From the NCBI GenBank assembly GCA_030386875.1, contig JASJYW010000026.1, positions 10,248,246 to 10,312,245 on the forward strand: DNA of 64,000 bases, read 5' to 3'. Made by a program: the position numbers and the translations under genes. The notes beneath the pieces were generated by a model. It saw only the letters and a program-made list of their open reading frames with translations. It made no database searches and had not been told where the DNA came from. This DNA comes from Morinoia aosen (lineage: Eukaryota; Arthropoda; Malacostraca; Amphipoda; Talitridae). Position 1 is the stretch's first letter. Each line of letters opens with the position of its first letter. This document shows, piece after piece, positions 13,300 to 23,562 of this stretch.

Positions 13300-13317
13300 T
13301 AATGCTCCCCCCACGTT
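13300..13317 (-). other. polypurine tract, element 1
   Basis: On the minus strand the bases just inside the 3' LTR read ACGTGGGGGGAGCATTA. The G6-A-G core is at 13305-13312, five bases from the LTR. It is the expected place for the plus-strand DNA primer of an LTR element. Element 2 has CGTGGGGGG at the same place. Confidence 0.75.
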
Positions 13318-13428
13318 TTTTTAAAAATTCTTTATTACAATAAAAAATTTTAAAACGGTACTCAATTAACTTTGATTTTCCTTAGATTATCAACTAATCT
13401 TACAATCCGTCTAATTAATTCGAACAGA

Positions 13429-13596
13429 TCAGAGCGTATGACAAAATTGCTTCCGAATTATGAACGGAGGTAGGCAGGTGTCGCCTTTGCTGTCATCATA
13501 AACAACTTTCAACGGTAATCCTACATCTTGGTAAACATTATTTTTAGTGTCAATATTATATTTTAGTGTCAATTCAATACTAGATTTATTACCCAA
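13429..13596 (-). pseudogene. degraded small ORF with MGNK-like start, element 1
   Basis: An open frame of 55 codons on the minus strand. In element 2 the matching frame starts with ATG and reads MGNKSSIEL, a consensus N-myristoylation start (Gly2, Ser6). Here the ATG is TTG, so the start is lost, but the frame runs on through DDSKGDTCLPPF to a stop at 13429. Element 2 has the ATG but a stop after 21 codons. Each copy therefore carries a different single disabling change. Several differences between the copies are silent (for example in the codons for T and C before LPPF), which hints that it was once coding. No family is recognised. It could also be chance. Confidence 0.4.
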
Positions 13597-14022
13597 AATC
13601 AACCAAATAATCACTCTACGCACTTAGCTCAAACAATTTGTTCATTCATTATCAAGTTATTTATCAATTGATTCTTAGAATTCTTGGATACTCCAGATAT
13701 TTCGGATACAAATGGATACACCACACAATTTTATTAACATATCAAAATATCAAAATCAAACATCAAAACGCGTACTTAATAAATCCTTTCCATAAGGTAC
13801 ACTTTCTTGAACAAACTGGACACCTACCGTCAGATCGAGAACAAAATTTTTATTTTGGATTAACATATTAAAATATTTCGAGAACAGAATTTTCAATGCA
13901 ATTGGAAAAAAAGAAAAATCCATCATAAGACTATGTTACATAAAAATATAGAAAAGAGGTTTAAATGCGCAAACAGTACATTACATTACCACAATTGGCA
14001 AGGTAAAAGTAGAATAGGACTC

Positions 14023-14039
14023 AAATCGTCCTACGATTT
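14023..14039. other. conserved perfect hairpin, element 1
   Basis: AAATCGT-CCT-ACGATTT: 7-bp arms and a 3-base loop. It is identical (reverse complemented) at 44688-44704 of element 2, while sequence just to one side of it differs strongly between the copies. It may be an RNA structure of the 3' region or a binding site; its function is unknown. Confidence 0.55.
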
Positions 14040-14324
14040 AAATTAACATATTCCAATTCAACTAAACTACACGCGTGCAATTTGGTTTTTTTATTCGCAA
14101 TATAGTACTTCGTCTCAATATCTTGAAACAAAACATTTCCACATGGCGAGTAAAACAACATCAAAGGATATAAGTAACGACACCCAGAACAATTTTTCCG
14201 TATAAAATGAAATATTCTAAGACAATATATACTAAAAGAAATATTCTGAAAATATTCAGATCCCTCGTGTATGTGTACCTCCACACAATTTATATTGTTT
14301 GTAGCACTTTCAGATGTAGAAAAC

Positions 14325-14558
14325 TTATTTCTTCACTGGATGTTTGCAGGGAATGCAGCGATTGTGATTTTTTAAAACAAGTTCGATGTCGTCTCCGGAT
14401 TCATATACCAAAATACGTGTACGCAACGGGGAATCGAGGTTCAGGAACAATCTGTATTTGCAATAAGCTTCTTGTAATACTTCTTTCGGTACACTGATTT
14501 CGAAAACGATCGTTGTTTCCTGCGGCTGCCAGAGTTGATTATTACCCCCGGTACACAT
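14325..14558 (-). CDS. uncharacterised accessory ORF (MCTG type), element 1
   Basis: A 77-codon ORF on the minus strand, about 0.6 kb after the end of pol, starting at the ATG 14558-14556. I do not recognise the family. It is a small charged protein with no signal peptide or membrane segment, an alternating hydrophobic pattern that suggests beta strands (around TTIVFEI and RTRILVYES), and a Cys-x2-Cys near the C terminus (CIPC). Element 2 has a homologous ORF at 43755-43976 with the same frame, one codon indel and many silent changes, which supports real coding. It lies downstream of a strong splice acceptor (14678-14699), and its ATG is the first ATG after that acceptor, so a spliced subgenomic mRNA is plausible. 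An open frame without ATG precedes it in another phase, so it may be part of a larger damaged gene. Confidence 0.5.
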   Translation of the reverse strand: MCTGGNNQLWQPQETTIVFEISVPKEVLQEAYCKYRLFLNLDSPLRTRILVYESGDDIELVLKNHNRCIPCKHPVKK

Positions 14559-15168
14559 CGGGATTTTTAAGAGTGTTCAAAATAAGCAGTGAATGAATGC
14601 GGAAGTCTAGCGTTGTATTGTTATGCGCCAATTTGAGGTGGAACTGCAAATAGTTGTTCAGGAGTCGCCCAAGGAATCTGAAAGGAACAGAGACAGGAAA
14701 ATTAGCATGGCCACAAGTTTAAGTAAGCAATTGTAGTTTCATAATAAGGCAACGCTTCATTCTCATTAAGACACATTCATATCAACTACACTGCCTAGCA
14801 TTGTTGCCAAACAATTTGCGGCAGAAGCGCAGATCTCGCGGCTTCGCGCTCGCACTCTCGTGTTGACATTTCCAAGATTGCACCTAAGTTTATTAACTCT
14901 AGCTTACGGCTTGACGAACACATCTTTTGATGTCGCAACAACAGTATGGCAACATCCTAAGCTCAACATCTCGTCACAAGGTGTTTGCGCAACACAATAT
15001 TTCCTAACGCAAGACATACATAAAGTCTTAAGAAAGAAACTCATAGAATGCTCTTACAAACTAGAAACTCATAGAACTCATTTACAAGCTAAATACCATT
15101 AAAATACATATATGGAATGGCAATTTCGGAATATTAGTAATGAACAGTTCCAAACTTGGTTGACAATT
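14559..15168 (-). other. region between pol and accessory ORF, element 1
   Basis: On the minus strand this follows the pol stop. It contains the candidate splice acceptor. The counterpart of an 84-codon frame of element 2 (43058-43312) is present from about 15040 downwards, but is interrupted by a stop (TCA to TAA) about halfway. After the acceptor there is an open frame of about 44 codons without ATG, ending just past the ATG of the MCTG ORF. No intact gene is seen. Confidence 0.5.
14678..14699 (-). promoter_or_regulatory. candidate splice acceptor, element 1
   Basis: Minus strand TTCCTGTCTCTGTTCCTTTCAG: a long pyrimidine tract ending in CAG. The same site is kept as TCGTATCCTTTCAG at 43402-43415 of element 2. 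With a donor GTGAGT in the leader it could make a spliced mRNA for the 3' ORFs, as is known for env of errantiviruses. Splicing itself is inferred. Confidence 0.45.
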
Positions 15169-18100
15169 TTACCTTCTTAACTTATCTAAAGGCAGTACAT
15201 GGTTTAAGTTCGTTCGGATAATCTTGTTACCGATCTTAATATCTGCGTAATTTTTACCTAGCCTTTCAATGATACCTGGTCCTAAGAAATTTAGCTGTAA
15301 CTTGTGTTTTTTGGCATGATTTTTTACTAGTACACGGTCCGTCACTTTTAAATTTTTATCGTGACGTTTCATATTTCTATAGGCAGTTCTTTCGATTGTG
15401 GCGTTAATGATCGCATTTCTAATATTGTTCACTACAATAGATGACTCGGTAAATTTTTGTTTGTGAACATCTTCATATGTAGTCGCAACATTGAAGTCTT
15501 CTAAATTAGTAGAACTGATATACACACACGTATCTCTACCGAAAACCGTGTATGCGGGTGTATCGCCTATAGTTTCATTGAAACTATTGTTAATCGAATT
15601 CTCCACAATATCCAATAGTCTATCCCACTCATTATGAGTAAGAAAATTTAAATATAACTTGAGCAGGTGTCGAATTTTTCCATTACATCGCTCAACAATG
15701 CCATTAGAAAAAGGGGAATAAGCCAGAACTTCCTTTTTTAAGATAGAAAGTCCTTTTGTGAAATTTCTCACATTAGATGATTTAAATTCTAGAGCATTGT
15801 CGGATAACAACACGTCCGGGGTACCGAACAAACAGCAAAAATTCCATAGACAATCTGTAACAGTCTCTGTACATCGGTCACTAGTCGAATATAATTTAAC
15901 AAAACGTGAAAATAGGTCGATAATTACAAGAATATATTTGTTACCATTGTCCGTCATTGGTAATGGACCGTAGAAGTCCATGCTGACCGTTTGAAAACAT
16001 CGTGTTCCAATTGGAGCATTTAGAATTTTAATCGGCGTCGGTATTCGTGATTTTAGAATCTTACAGATGTCACAAGATTCAACAATTTTGCGTGTAACTG
16101 TCCGTTCGTACGGATGAAAATATTTTAATTTAAACTTAAACAAGGTATGATTCAAATCTGTATGGGACAAATTGTGGATGAATAGAATTGTCTTGTGTAG
16201 CAGAGTATATGGCACCACAATAGTCAGAATGGTGCTGGGTCTGTTGTCAATTCTTCGTCTTTTATACAAAATGTCATTCATAATCAGAAATTCATTCATG
16301 TCAGTATTATTAACTTTTGTTGCATTCTCTAGGGCATCCTTTATTTCAGAACAAAAGGGATCACTATCTTGTTCACGTTTAAATTCGTCTAACGACCAGT
16401 TGTCATTAATACTTGAATGGTCTGTAGTCGTATTAACTTTATCCAGTCTGCATAAGCTCGTTTTCTGTCTGCTATTAGAGTCACTGGGTTCACGTCTGGG
16501 GCTTTCAGCAGTACTGTTGTTGTTTCTTCCGTCATTACTTCCTGGCATTGTCTCCTCGAACTCTTCCTTAGTCACTGGCTTGTTACATTTGTTACCTGCA
16601 GCAGCGGCTTGCAGCCTGGTTACAACGGGAAAAGTCTCTACATCAGGGGTTAATTCAGAACACTCTAATAGTTCTCTTTCTGTTAAAGGATTTTTGTCAT
16701 GATTTAATCTACTTAATGCATCGGCGGCACTATTCGCCTTCCCAGAAAAATACTTTAATTTGGCATCAAAAGCTTGGACATAAATACTCCATCTAGCGAG
16801 CGTGTTGTCTTCAGGCAATTTCTTTGAAAATAAAGGAACTAAAGGCTTATGATCGGTGTAAATGACCAGATCATAGCCTAAAACAAGATATTTAAAGTAC
16901 TTTAACGCTTCAACTATAGCAAACATCTCCTTTTTAGTTGTTGAGTATCTTCGTTGGGTGGAATTCAACGTTTTAGAGAAAAATGCGACAGGTCTCATGT
17001 TTCGAACCTTATCAGTAGATGATTGAAGTAAAACAGCTCCTATGCCGACATTCGATGCATCACAAAACAGATGAAAATTTTGATCGAAGTTTGGGTGACT
17101 TAAGGTTGTATGTTCACATAACTCATCCTTTAGTTTTTCAAAGGCGTTTTGACAATCTTTTGACCAATTGAATTCAACATTTTTCTTCAGAAGATTATAG
17201 AGCGGGCTTGCGATACTCGCAAAATTTTTTATGTACCTACGAAAGAAATTTACTAGACCTAGGAATGATTGTAACTGCTTGACATTCTTAGGAATGTCTA
17301 AATTCTTTACTCTGTCAGTACCGGTGCTTCTGGTTCCCGTTCCACTAATGGAATGTCCTAGATATTCAATCTCGTTATTGAAAAAATCACATTTTTCAGT
17401 TTTGATTGACAATCTAGCGTTTCTTAATAGTTCAAGTACAACTTTTATATCGGCAAGATGCTGTGCCTTCTCCTTGGAGAATATGAGCACGTCGTCCATA
17501 AAGACGAAAGATAGTTTTCCTAGAACAGGAGATAGCGTTTGCGTCAATACTGACTGGAAATATGCAGGTGAGGTTTTTAAACCAAAGGGTAAACGATTGA
17601 ACTCGTATTTTCTGCTACCAACTGTAAACGCGGTTATTTCTTTACTCTCATCGGTCAGTGTAATATTATGATATCCTGCCCTAAGATCTAGTTTTGAAAA
17701 GAATTTCTGACCATTTAAACTATAGAGAAATTCGTCCACGCGCGGCAGCGGGAATGATTCTTCATGAATTACCTCATTTACTTTGCGAAAGTCAACTACC
17801 GGACGTATGGTTCCATCTTTCTTATGAACTACAATTATCGGTGAATTAAAAGCTGAAATCGATGGTCTAATAATTCCGTCGTCTAACATTTTTTCGTTAA
17901 CGACTTTCAAGTCTTCCATGTAACGGTGGGCAATACGATAGGGAGGGACATTTACGACATCCACGTTAGGTTTCAAACGTATTTTGTATGGTTTAGTCGC
18001 AGCAGCTGAGATCAATTCATTGTCTATAGTAATAACGTCTCTGAATTCATTCAATAAACTCAGCAATTCAGGCTTCATTTCGTCATCGTTACACTTGATA

Positions 18101-18486
18101 TCGTCGTTATTTAATTTCCGCCGACCACGGGCTACTTCTTTGGAATCAGAAACGTACCCTTTGTCGACAACTCCTGTGATCCCGACAGATTTACTATTAG
18201 TGTCTTTCTTCTCGACATCTAAATGACTGTCCTGAACAACACTCGTTGCCCGCACAAAGGTACTCAATCCTCCCTTTAATTCTCCTTGTACATTTGACAA
18301 GTAAACTTCGGATTCAACATGATCCTTCTCCACTTTTTCTAAAGTACTTATAATTGCATTCTCTGGTAAAACAATCGCTCTGTCGGAGCTATTAATTAAC
18401 AACAACGGAATCTTCCTCCTATTGTTAACTCTCACAATTGCTTCTGCGACACAAATGCCTTCTTTTAAAGTTGCTTTCTTTATTAT

Positions 18487-18489
18487 TTA
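18487..18489 (-). other. nonsense codon in pol of element 1
   Basis: GGA GAA TAA ATA ATA on the minus strand where element 2 has GGA GAA TAC ATA ATA. The frame is open before and after it. A single C to A change would create it. Confidence 0.9.
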
Positions 18490-19553
18490 TTCTCCATTTT
18501 TACACTTTCCAACATGTCCAACATGTTTCAAAATTACATTGGGAGCAATCTCCACTTGTCGAGTATGCACTCTTAACGGCCTTGGCCTTGTGTGGGAATT
18601 GGTAACTGCAACTGCGCCTCGAACAGGCTGATTTTCTCTCTTACCATCCCTTATTACTTCCTCGCCTGCTCTCTCAGCAGTGCACGTCCTCTTCTCTCTT
18701 AGCTTATTTAGGACTTTTTTCTTAGCTCTGGACGTAATCGTGTCTGCCATGAGACACTCAGTATTCTCTATTAAATACTCGAGACACTCTGTCTTTCTCT
18801 TTTTTCGTCGTTTTACCTCTGCAAAGGGGATTTTCTCGTCTTTGATAATTAAACATCTTTGTTTTAGGTCTACAACGGCGTTCTTGTCTAATAAATCACG
18901 CCCAATAATGACGTCATAATTGTAAATACCATCTTTAATTATTAAAGCATTTGTCTTTAAACTTACTCCGTTTTTTAACTTTAGGACAAGCTCCACCTCG
19001 CCCTCAACATTACTCTTAGCGTTAACGCCTTTTATAGTCAGAGAACTTGGCTTCACGTCATTACTTATCTCACTTATTCTGTGGTAGCTGATTAGGCACT
19101 TCTCTGATCCTGAATCAATCAATGCATTCCACAGGTCTGCATCTTTTCTAAGCACAATCATGGGCTTATGACTTTTTCGTATTACAAATAATTCATTTTG
19201 TCCTGTGACTTCAACTTCTTCATCTTCTTCGTATTTACAAACGTTCGTCGTCACATGGCTTTCTGTCTCAGCGCCATGAGCGTTCAGATCATCACTTAAT
19301 TCCGCCTCTCCCAGCGATTCATATCTATTTTCACACTTAATTAGTGGATCTATCATCTCAACATTTTTAACGAGGGAATCTTCAGACATGTTTAACACAT
19401 CAACTCTCTCGACATTTTTAACGAGGGAATCTTCAGCACCAGAATTCTCCTCGGGTTCACAGGGATTTGTCGCCGTAGAGTCATACTTAGTTATTGTAGT
19501 TTCATTTTTACCATTGACGTTATTTCTATCGGAAATGAAATCGTCTCTGCTGT

Positions 19554-20218
19554 TTACGCTAAAAAATCATTTCCACTGTTAGTTTGGTAAGTTTCTACCT
19601 GGCCTTTTTCTGACATACGAGTTTTATACTGTCCTCGCGCACGGACACGGTCTGGTCTGCCTGGTCTGTTTAAATAGTCTCTTCTGGACCTACAATCTCT
19701 TGCGTAGTGTCCTAACTTATTACAACGAAAACAAACTACATCACGCAGTGAATGCTCGGTGGCTGTCTGAGATGAACCTGGTTTGTACCAATCAGTCGGT
19801 TTCCTAGCCACGGTGGTTACCGACTCGCTTTGTCCTTGACAGACACACACATGATTGTAACACTTCGAGCAACGCTTTGTTTCAGCTGTCTCCAATGCCT
19901 GGACTTCTAGAGTCCCCAATTCACGATCAACAAAAGATTTTACGTGAGGTCTAGCACGGAAAGTTGGTCTCGGGAAATTTGGTCTCCAGTAGGGCCTACG
20001 CGTCCTACCTCTACCTTGGAATTCGCCTCTTGTCATTGTATGCACTTCGGCCTCATCATAGGCTGCATTAAAGTTTGATTCGGGAGAATGGTCATCTTCT
20101 GCACAATAGATTTCCACAGATCTCTCAGATCGAGTCGCTAACATTTTGGAAAAATCTTCTGTTACTAGGGGGTTGATGATAGCCATAGCTAACGCAACAA
20201 TTAAAGTATTCTCGACAT
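19554..20218 (-). pseudogene. gag: gag of element 1, internally deleted
   Basis: Remnant of the structural polyprotein on the minus strand. Compared with the 489-aa Gag of element 2 it lacks the first roughly 240 residues (most of the matrix/capsid part) and a further stretch of about 30 residues after EDFSK. The nucleocapsid part is kept, with Cys pairs CSKC and CVC and a CX2CX4HX4C zinc knuckle (CFRCNKLGHYARDC). The large deletion joined two copies of a short TATGTC motif, so the native ATG at 20218-20216 is now out of frame and meets TAA after five codons. The second deletion is in frame. The frame overlaps pol at the slippery site. It cannot give a normal Gag. Confidence 0.88.
19560..19566 (-). 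promoter_or_regulatory. -1 ribosomal frameshift site T TTT TTA, element 1
   Basis: On the minus strand the gag codons are GAT TTT TTA GCG TAA, giving the heptamer T TTT TTA in the correct phase three bases before the gag stop. A -1 slip enters the pol frame, which is open from here. Element 2 has the identical site. Confidence 0.82.
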
Positions 20219-20319
20219 AAACACACAATACTCTTATATTCTTAGACCTCTAATTACCTTTAAGCGAAAAATGTTCTACACACATATAATGAAAATATTC
20301 TACATACAATAAAATTTTA

Positions 20320-20325
20320 ACTCAC
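20320..20325 (-). promoter_or_regulatory. candidate splice donor, element 1 leader
   Basis: Minus strand ACTGAAAAT|GTGAGTTAAA, a near-consensus 5' splice site upstream of gag, identical in element 2 (36890-36895). It is the natural partner for the acceptor downstream of pol. Use is inferred. Confidence 0.4.
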
Positions 20326-21160
20326 ATTTTCAGTGGACTTAAACCAGGCTAAGGCTAATCCAGACACAAAGTCAAAAAGTCAAGCTCGTGAATGTCGGCG
20401 GCAACTGAACAGAGCAAGCCGCTCCAGCTTACTCTTATATGCCGGAGAACAATGGCTGAGAACAATAGCAACAACTTCCTTCGATTGTTCTGGAGAACAA
20501 TAGACTACCTCTCCACACAACGCTCGCTCTCCCACTTACCAGGAATCAGCTTGCTTACTGCGCTTTCGCAATGCCTAGGCTGCTCCGCCGCTCAACTTCC
20601 AACTTCCCGGAATCAGCACTTGCAATGCTTACTGCTTACTGCATTGCTCGCTGCTCAACTTCCTACTCATTAATTTTATAATGATGATGTATAATCATTA
20701 ATTTGAGCGCATGCTTATTTTTAATTTGCAAGCAACATTATCGGCGTACACTTAACTTAATATTTTGGCGATGCGTAGCTCTCGTGGGTCTTCTCGTTGC
20801 AGATGACGGTGCGTAAATGCGTAGATCTCGTCGACAGACCAGGTTGTTGGTCTGGACCCCTCACTTCATCTTCTCCTTTGAGTAGCGATGTAAATTTTCG
20901 ATTTTTTCTCCCTCGAAGTATTTCTTTCTCGAAGAGTTTCTTTCTCGAAGAGTTTCTTGGAAAGCACTTCGATTTTCTGCGCTGACGTCTTTCTTCCTTT
21001 TCTCGATGCTCTGAAGTAATGTGATAACTATGCGACGTTACTCCAAACAGGGTGACACTCCTCACATTTAAAATCACGGATCAGCAGAACTGAAGATCAA
21101 TTCTTGATATCTTTCTTCTTCAATGGGGCAATGTGGCAATGTGGGTATCTTTAATGTGGC

Positions 21161-21180
21161 ATCCCCATACACGGGCACCA
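21161..21180 (-). other. primer binding site, element 1
   Basis: Minus strand TGGTGCCCGTGTATGGGGAT, starting four bases (TATT) after the end of the 5' LTR. TGG at the start fits pairing with a tRNA CCA end. I could not match it with confidence to a known tRNA 3' end. Element 2 has one base different (TGGTGCCCGAGTATGGGG). Confidence 0.65.
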
Positions 21181-21184
21181 AATA

Positions 21185-21500
21185 TGTTCCGACCCTTTCA
21201 GTATTAGGTCGTAACCAAACGCGAATGAGGTTCGGGAGTGACGATGCAGTAACGTAGTTATCCTTTATTGATACTTCAGAGTTGACACAGGCTTCGTAAT
21301 TGGTAGAGAATCTTTAGATCGGAAGGTAATCTCGTTACTTCTATAGCGCATCTGTGATCTCTACAGATGCTTTCTCGACAGCCGAGCTTCTGTTACTGAA
21401 CAGCGACGCTTCTGTTGTAAGTGCGACCTCTACGGCAAACCACCTCTAATGAACGTCGATGTCTCTTGCCGACTCTATTTATATGCCTGGCGGGCGCACA
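21185..21500 (-). repeat. 5' LTR of element 1
   Basis: 316-bp LTR matching 12984-13299 except at two positions. On the minus strand it begins TGTGCGCCCG and ends GGAACA. The TATA motif lies about 18 bases from the LTR start and an initiator-like TTCATTAG about 33 bases further, so U3 would be only about 50 bp. Confidence 0.96.
21477..21483 (-). promoter_or_regulatory. TATA box of 5' LTR, element 1
   Basis: TATAAAT on the minus strand in the context GGCATATAAATAG, followed about 30 bases later by TTCATTAG, a good arthropod-type initiator. Both are conserved in element 2. Confidence 0.65.
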
Positions 21501-21504
21501 CTAG
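21501..21504. repeat. target-site duplication of element 1, right (CTAG)
   Basis: CTAG directly after the CA end of the right LTR, followed by GCCGAATGCGG of the satellite. Matches 12980-12983. Confidence 0.92.
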
Positions 21505-21544
21505 GCCGAATGCGGTGAAAATCACGTCGTTTGCTGTTTCCCGT

Positions 21545-23562
21545 GGCGACATAGGCGGAAAGTGCATATATAGCCGATTCCACGGTCGACAGAGCTAAAA
21601 TACGTGTTTTGGGCCATTCCTAGGCCGAATGCGGTGAAAATTACGTCGTTTGCTGTTTCCCGTGGCGACATAGGCGGAAAGTGCATATTTAGCAGTTTCC
21701 ACGGTCGACAGGGTTAAAATGCGTGTTTTGGGCCATTCCTAGGCCGAATGCGGTGAAAATCACGTCGTTTGCTGTTTCCCGTGGCGACATAGGCGGAAAG
21801 TGCATATTTAGCCGATTCCACGGTCGACAGGGCTAAAATGCGTGTTTTTGGCCATTCCTAGACGAATGCGGTGGAAATCACGTCGTTTGCTGTTTCCCGT
21901 GGTGACATAGGCGGAAAGTGCATATTTAGCCGTTTCCACGGTCGACAGAGCTAAAATGCGTGTTTTGGGCCATTCCTAGGCCGAATGCGGTGAAAATCAC
22001 GTCGTTTGCTGTTTCCCGTGGCGACATAGGCGGAAAGTGCATATTTAGCCGATTCCACGGTCGACAGGGCTAAAATGCATGTTTTTGGCCATTCTTAGGC
22101 CGAATGCGGTGAAAATCACGTCGTTTGCTGTTTCCCGTGGCGACATAGGCGGAAAGTGCATATTTCCGATTCCACGGTCGACAGGGCTAAAATGCGTGTT
22201 TTTGGCCATTCCTAGGCCGAATGCTGTGAAAATCACGTCGTTTGCTGTTTCCCGTGGCGACATAGGCGGAAAGTGCATATTTAGCCGATTCCACGGTCGA
22301 CACAGCTAAAATGCGTGTTTTGGGCCATTCCTAGGCCGAATGCGGTGAAAATCACGTCGTTTGCTGTTTCCCGTGGCGACATAGGCGGAAAGTGCATATT
22401 TAGCCGTTTCCACAGTCGACAGAGCTAAAATGCGTGTTTTGGGCCATTCCTAGGCCGAATGCGGTCAAATTCACGTCGTTTGCTGTTTCCCGTGGCGACA
22501 TAGGCGGAAAGTGCATATTTAGCCGATTCCACGGTCGACAGAGCTAAAATGCGTGTTTTGGGCCATTCCTAGGCCGAATGCGGCGAAAATCACGTCGTTT
22601 GCTGTTTCCCGTTGCGACATAGGCGGAAAGTGCATATTTAGCCGATTCCACGGTCGACAGGGCTAAAATGCGTGTTTTTGGCCATTCCTAGGCCGAATGC
22701 GGTGAAAATCACGTCGTTTGCTGTTTCCCGTGGCGACATAGGCGGTAAGTGCATATTTAGCCGATTCCACGGTCGACCGAGCTAAAATGCGTGTTATGGG
22801 CGATTCCTAGGCCGAATGCGGTGAAAATCACGTCGTTTGCTGTTTGCCGGGGCGACATAGGAGGAAAGTGCATATTTAGCTGATTCCACGGTCGACAGAG
22901 CTAAAATGGGTGTTTTGGGCCATTCCTAGGCCGAATGCAGTGAAAATCACGTCGTTTGCTGTTTCCCGTGGCGACATAGGCGGAAAGTGCATATTTAGCC
23001 GTTTCCACGGTCGACAGAGCTAAAATGCGTGTTTTGGGCCATTCCTAGGCCGAATGCGGTGAAAATCGCGTCGTTTGCTGTTTCCCGTGGCGACATAGGC
23101 GGCAAGTGCATATTTAGCCGATTCCACGGTCGACAGAGCTAAAATGCGTGTTTTGGGCCATTCCTAGGCCGAATGCGGTGAAAATCACGTCGTTTGCTGT
23201 TTCCCGTGGCGACATAGGCGGAAAGTGCATATATAGCCGATTCCACGGTCGACAGAGCTAAAATACGTGTTTTGGGCCATTCCTAGGCCGAATGCGGTGA
23301 AAATTACGTCGTTTGCTGTTTCCCGTGGCGACATAGGCGGAAAGTGCATATTTAGCCGTTTCCACGGTCGACAGGGATAAATGCGTGTTTTGGGCCATTC
23401 CTAGGCCGAATGCGGTGAAAATCACGTCGTTTGCTGTTTCCCGTGGCGACATAGGCGGAAAGTGCATATTTAGCCGATTCCACGGTCGACAGGGCTAAAA
23501 TGCGTGTTTTTGGCCATTCCTAGACGAATGCGGTGGAAATCACGTCGTTTGCTGTTTCCCGT
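21545..23562 (+). repeat. 2,018-bp tandem duplication, copy 1
   Basis: Seventeen monomers repeated at an offset of 2,018 bp. Paired private variants: TGCATATATAGCC at 21563/23581, TAGCAGTTTCC at about 21690/23708, CATATTTCCGATT at 22160/24178, GTGTTATGGGCG near 22792/24810. I saw no difference between the copies when scanning, so divergence is very low. Confidence 0.88.

Larger units (their letters stand above)
13300..14324 (-). other. 3' non-coding region of element 1
   Basis: AT-rich stretch between the small ORF at 14325-14558 and the 3' LTR. It contains a 17-base perfect hairpin (14023-14039), a degraded small ORF (13429-13596) and the polypurine tract. Up to about 14045 it aligns with 44680-45390 of element 2. 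Between about 14045 and 14320 it is largely unrelated in the two copies, because element 2 carries a further gene there. No intact gene is seen on either strand. Confidence 0.7.
15169..19566 (-). pseudogene. pol: pol polyprotein of element 1, one nonsense codon
   Basis: A 4,398-bp frame on the minus strand, entered by a -1 shift at the slippery site, with one in-frame stop (TAC to TAA) at 18487-18489, codon 360 from the shift. The downstream part, 15169-18486, is fully open. Domains: aspartic protease with DSGS near codon 151 (19105-19116) and IIGRDLL; RT with KLDLRAGYHNI and FMDD (17491-17502) as the catalytic motif, where YxDD is usual; RNase H with FCDASN and YTDHKPL; integrase with HNLSH and CDIC zinc ligands and a catalytic D, D-35-E triad (MDFYG, LSDNALEF, GIVERCNG). 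The order is that of Ty3/gypsy elements. The stop lies between protease and RT, so only Gag-protease products could be made unless it is read through. The RT, RNase H and integrase frames look intact. Confidence 0.93.
20219..21184 (-). other. 5' leader of element 1
   Basis: About 0.97 kb between the 5' LTR and the gag remnant. In transcription order it holds the primer site (21161-21180), short tandem copies of a CTTCGAGAAAGAAA-like motif (near 20920-20970), and a candidate splice donor GTGAGT (20320-20325). An open frame of about 105 codons (20757-21077) matches one in element 2, but has no ATG in either copy. No supported gene. Confidence 0.7.
12984..21500 (-). mobile_element. Ty3/gypsy-type LTR retrotransposon, element 1
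   Basis: An 8,517-bp element on the minus strand, flanked by 316-bp LTRs (TG...CA) and a 4-bp duplication. Reading on the minus strand it has a 5' LTR, primer site, leader of about 0.97 kb, truncated gag, pol in the order protease - RT - RNase H - integrase (the Ty3/gypsy order), a 1.87-kb 3' region with a small ORF, a G-rich polypurine tract and the 3' LTR. The LTRs differ at two positions (G/T near 13073, A/G near 13124), which suggests a fairly recent insertion. It is defective: gag has two internal deletions and pol has one nonsense codon. It is a sister of element 2; pol aligns without indels, but LTRs and the 3' region differ much more. Confidence 0.96.

Noticed and set aside
13638-13871. 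77-codon plus-strand ORF in the 3' region of element 1 (and 44859-45062 minus in element 2)
   Set aside because: AT-rich antisense frame without a good start. Similarity between the copies only reflects shared element sequence.
16172-16702. 176-codon ORF on the plus strand opposite pol of element 1, and its equivalent 41374-41898 on the minus strand in element 2
   Set aside because: Antisense shadow of the low-complexity linker between RNase H and integrase. Conservation follows from pol.
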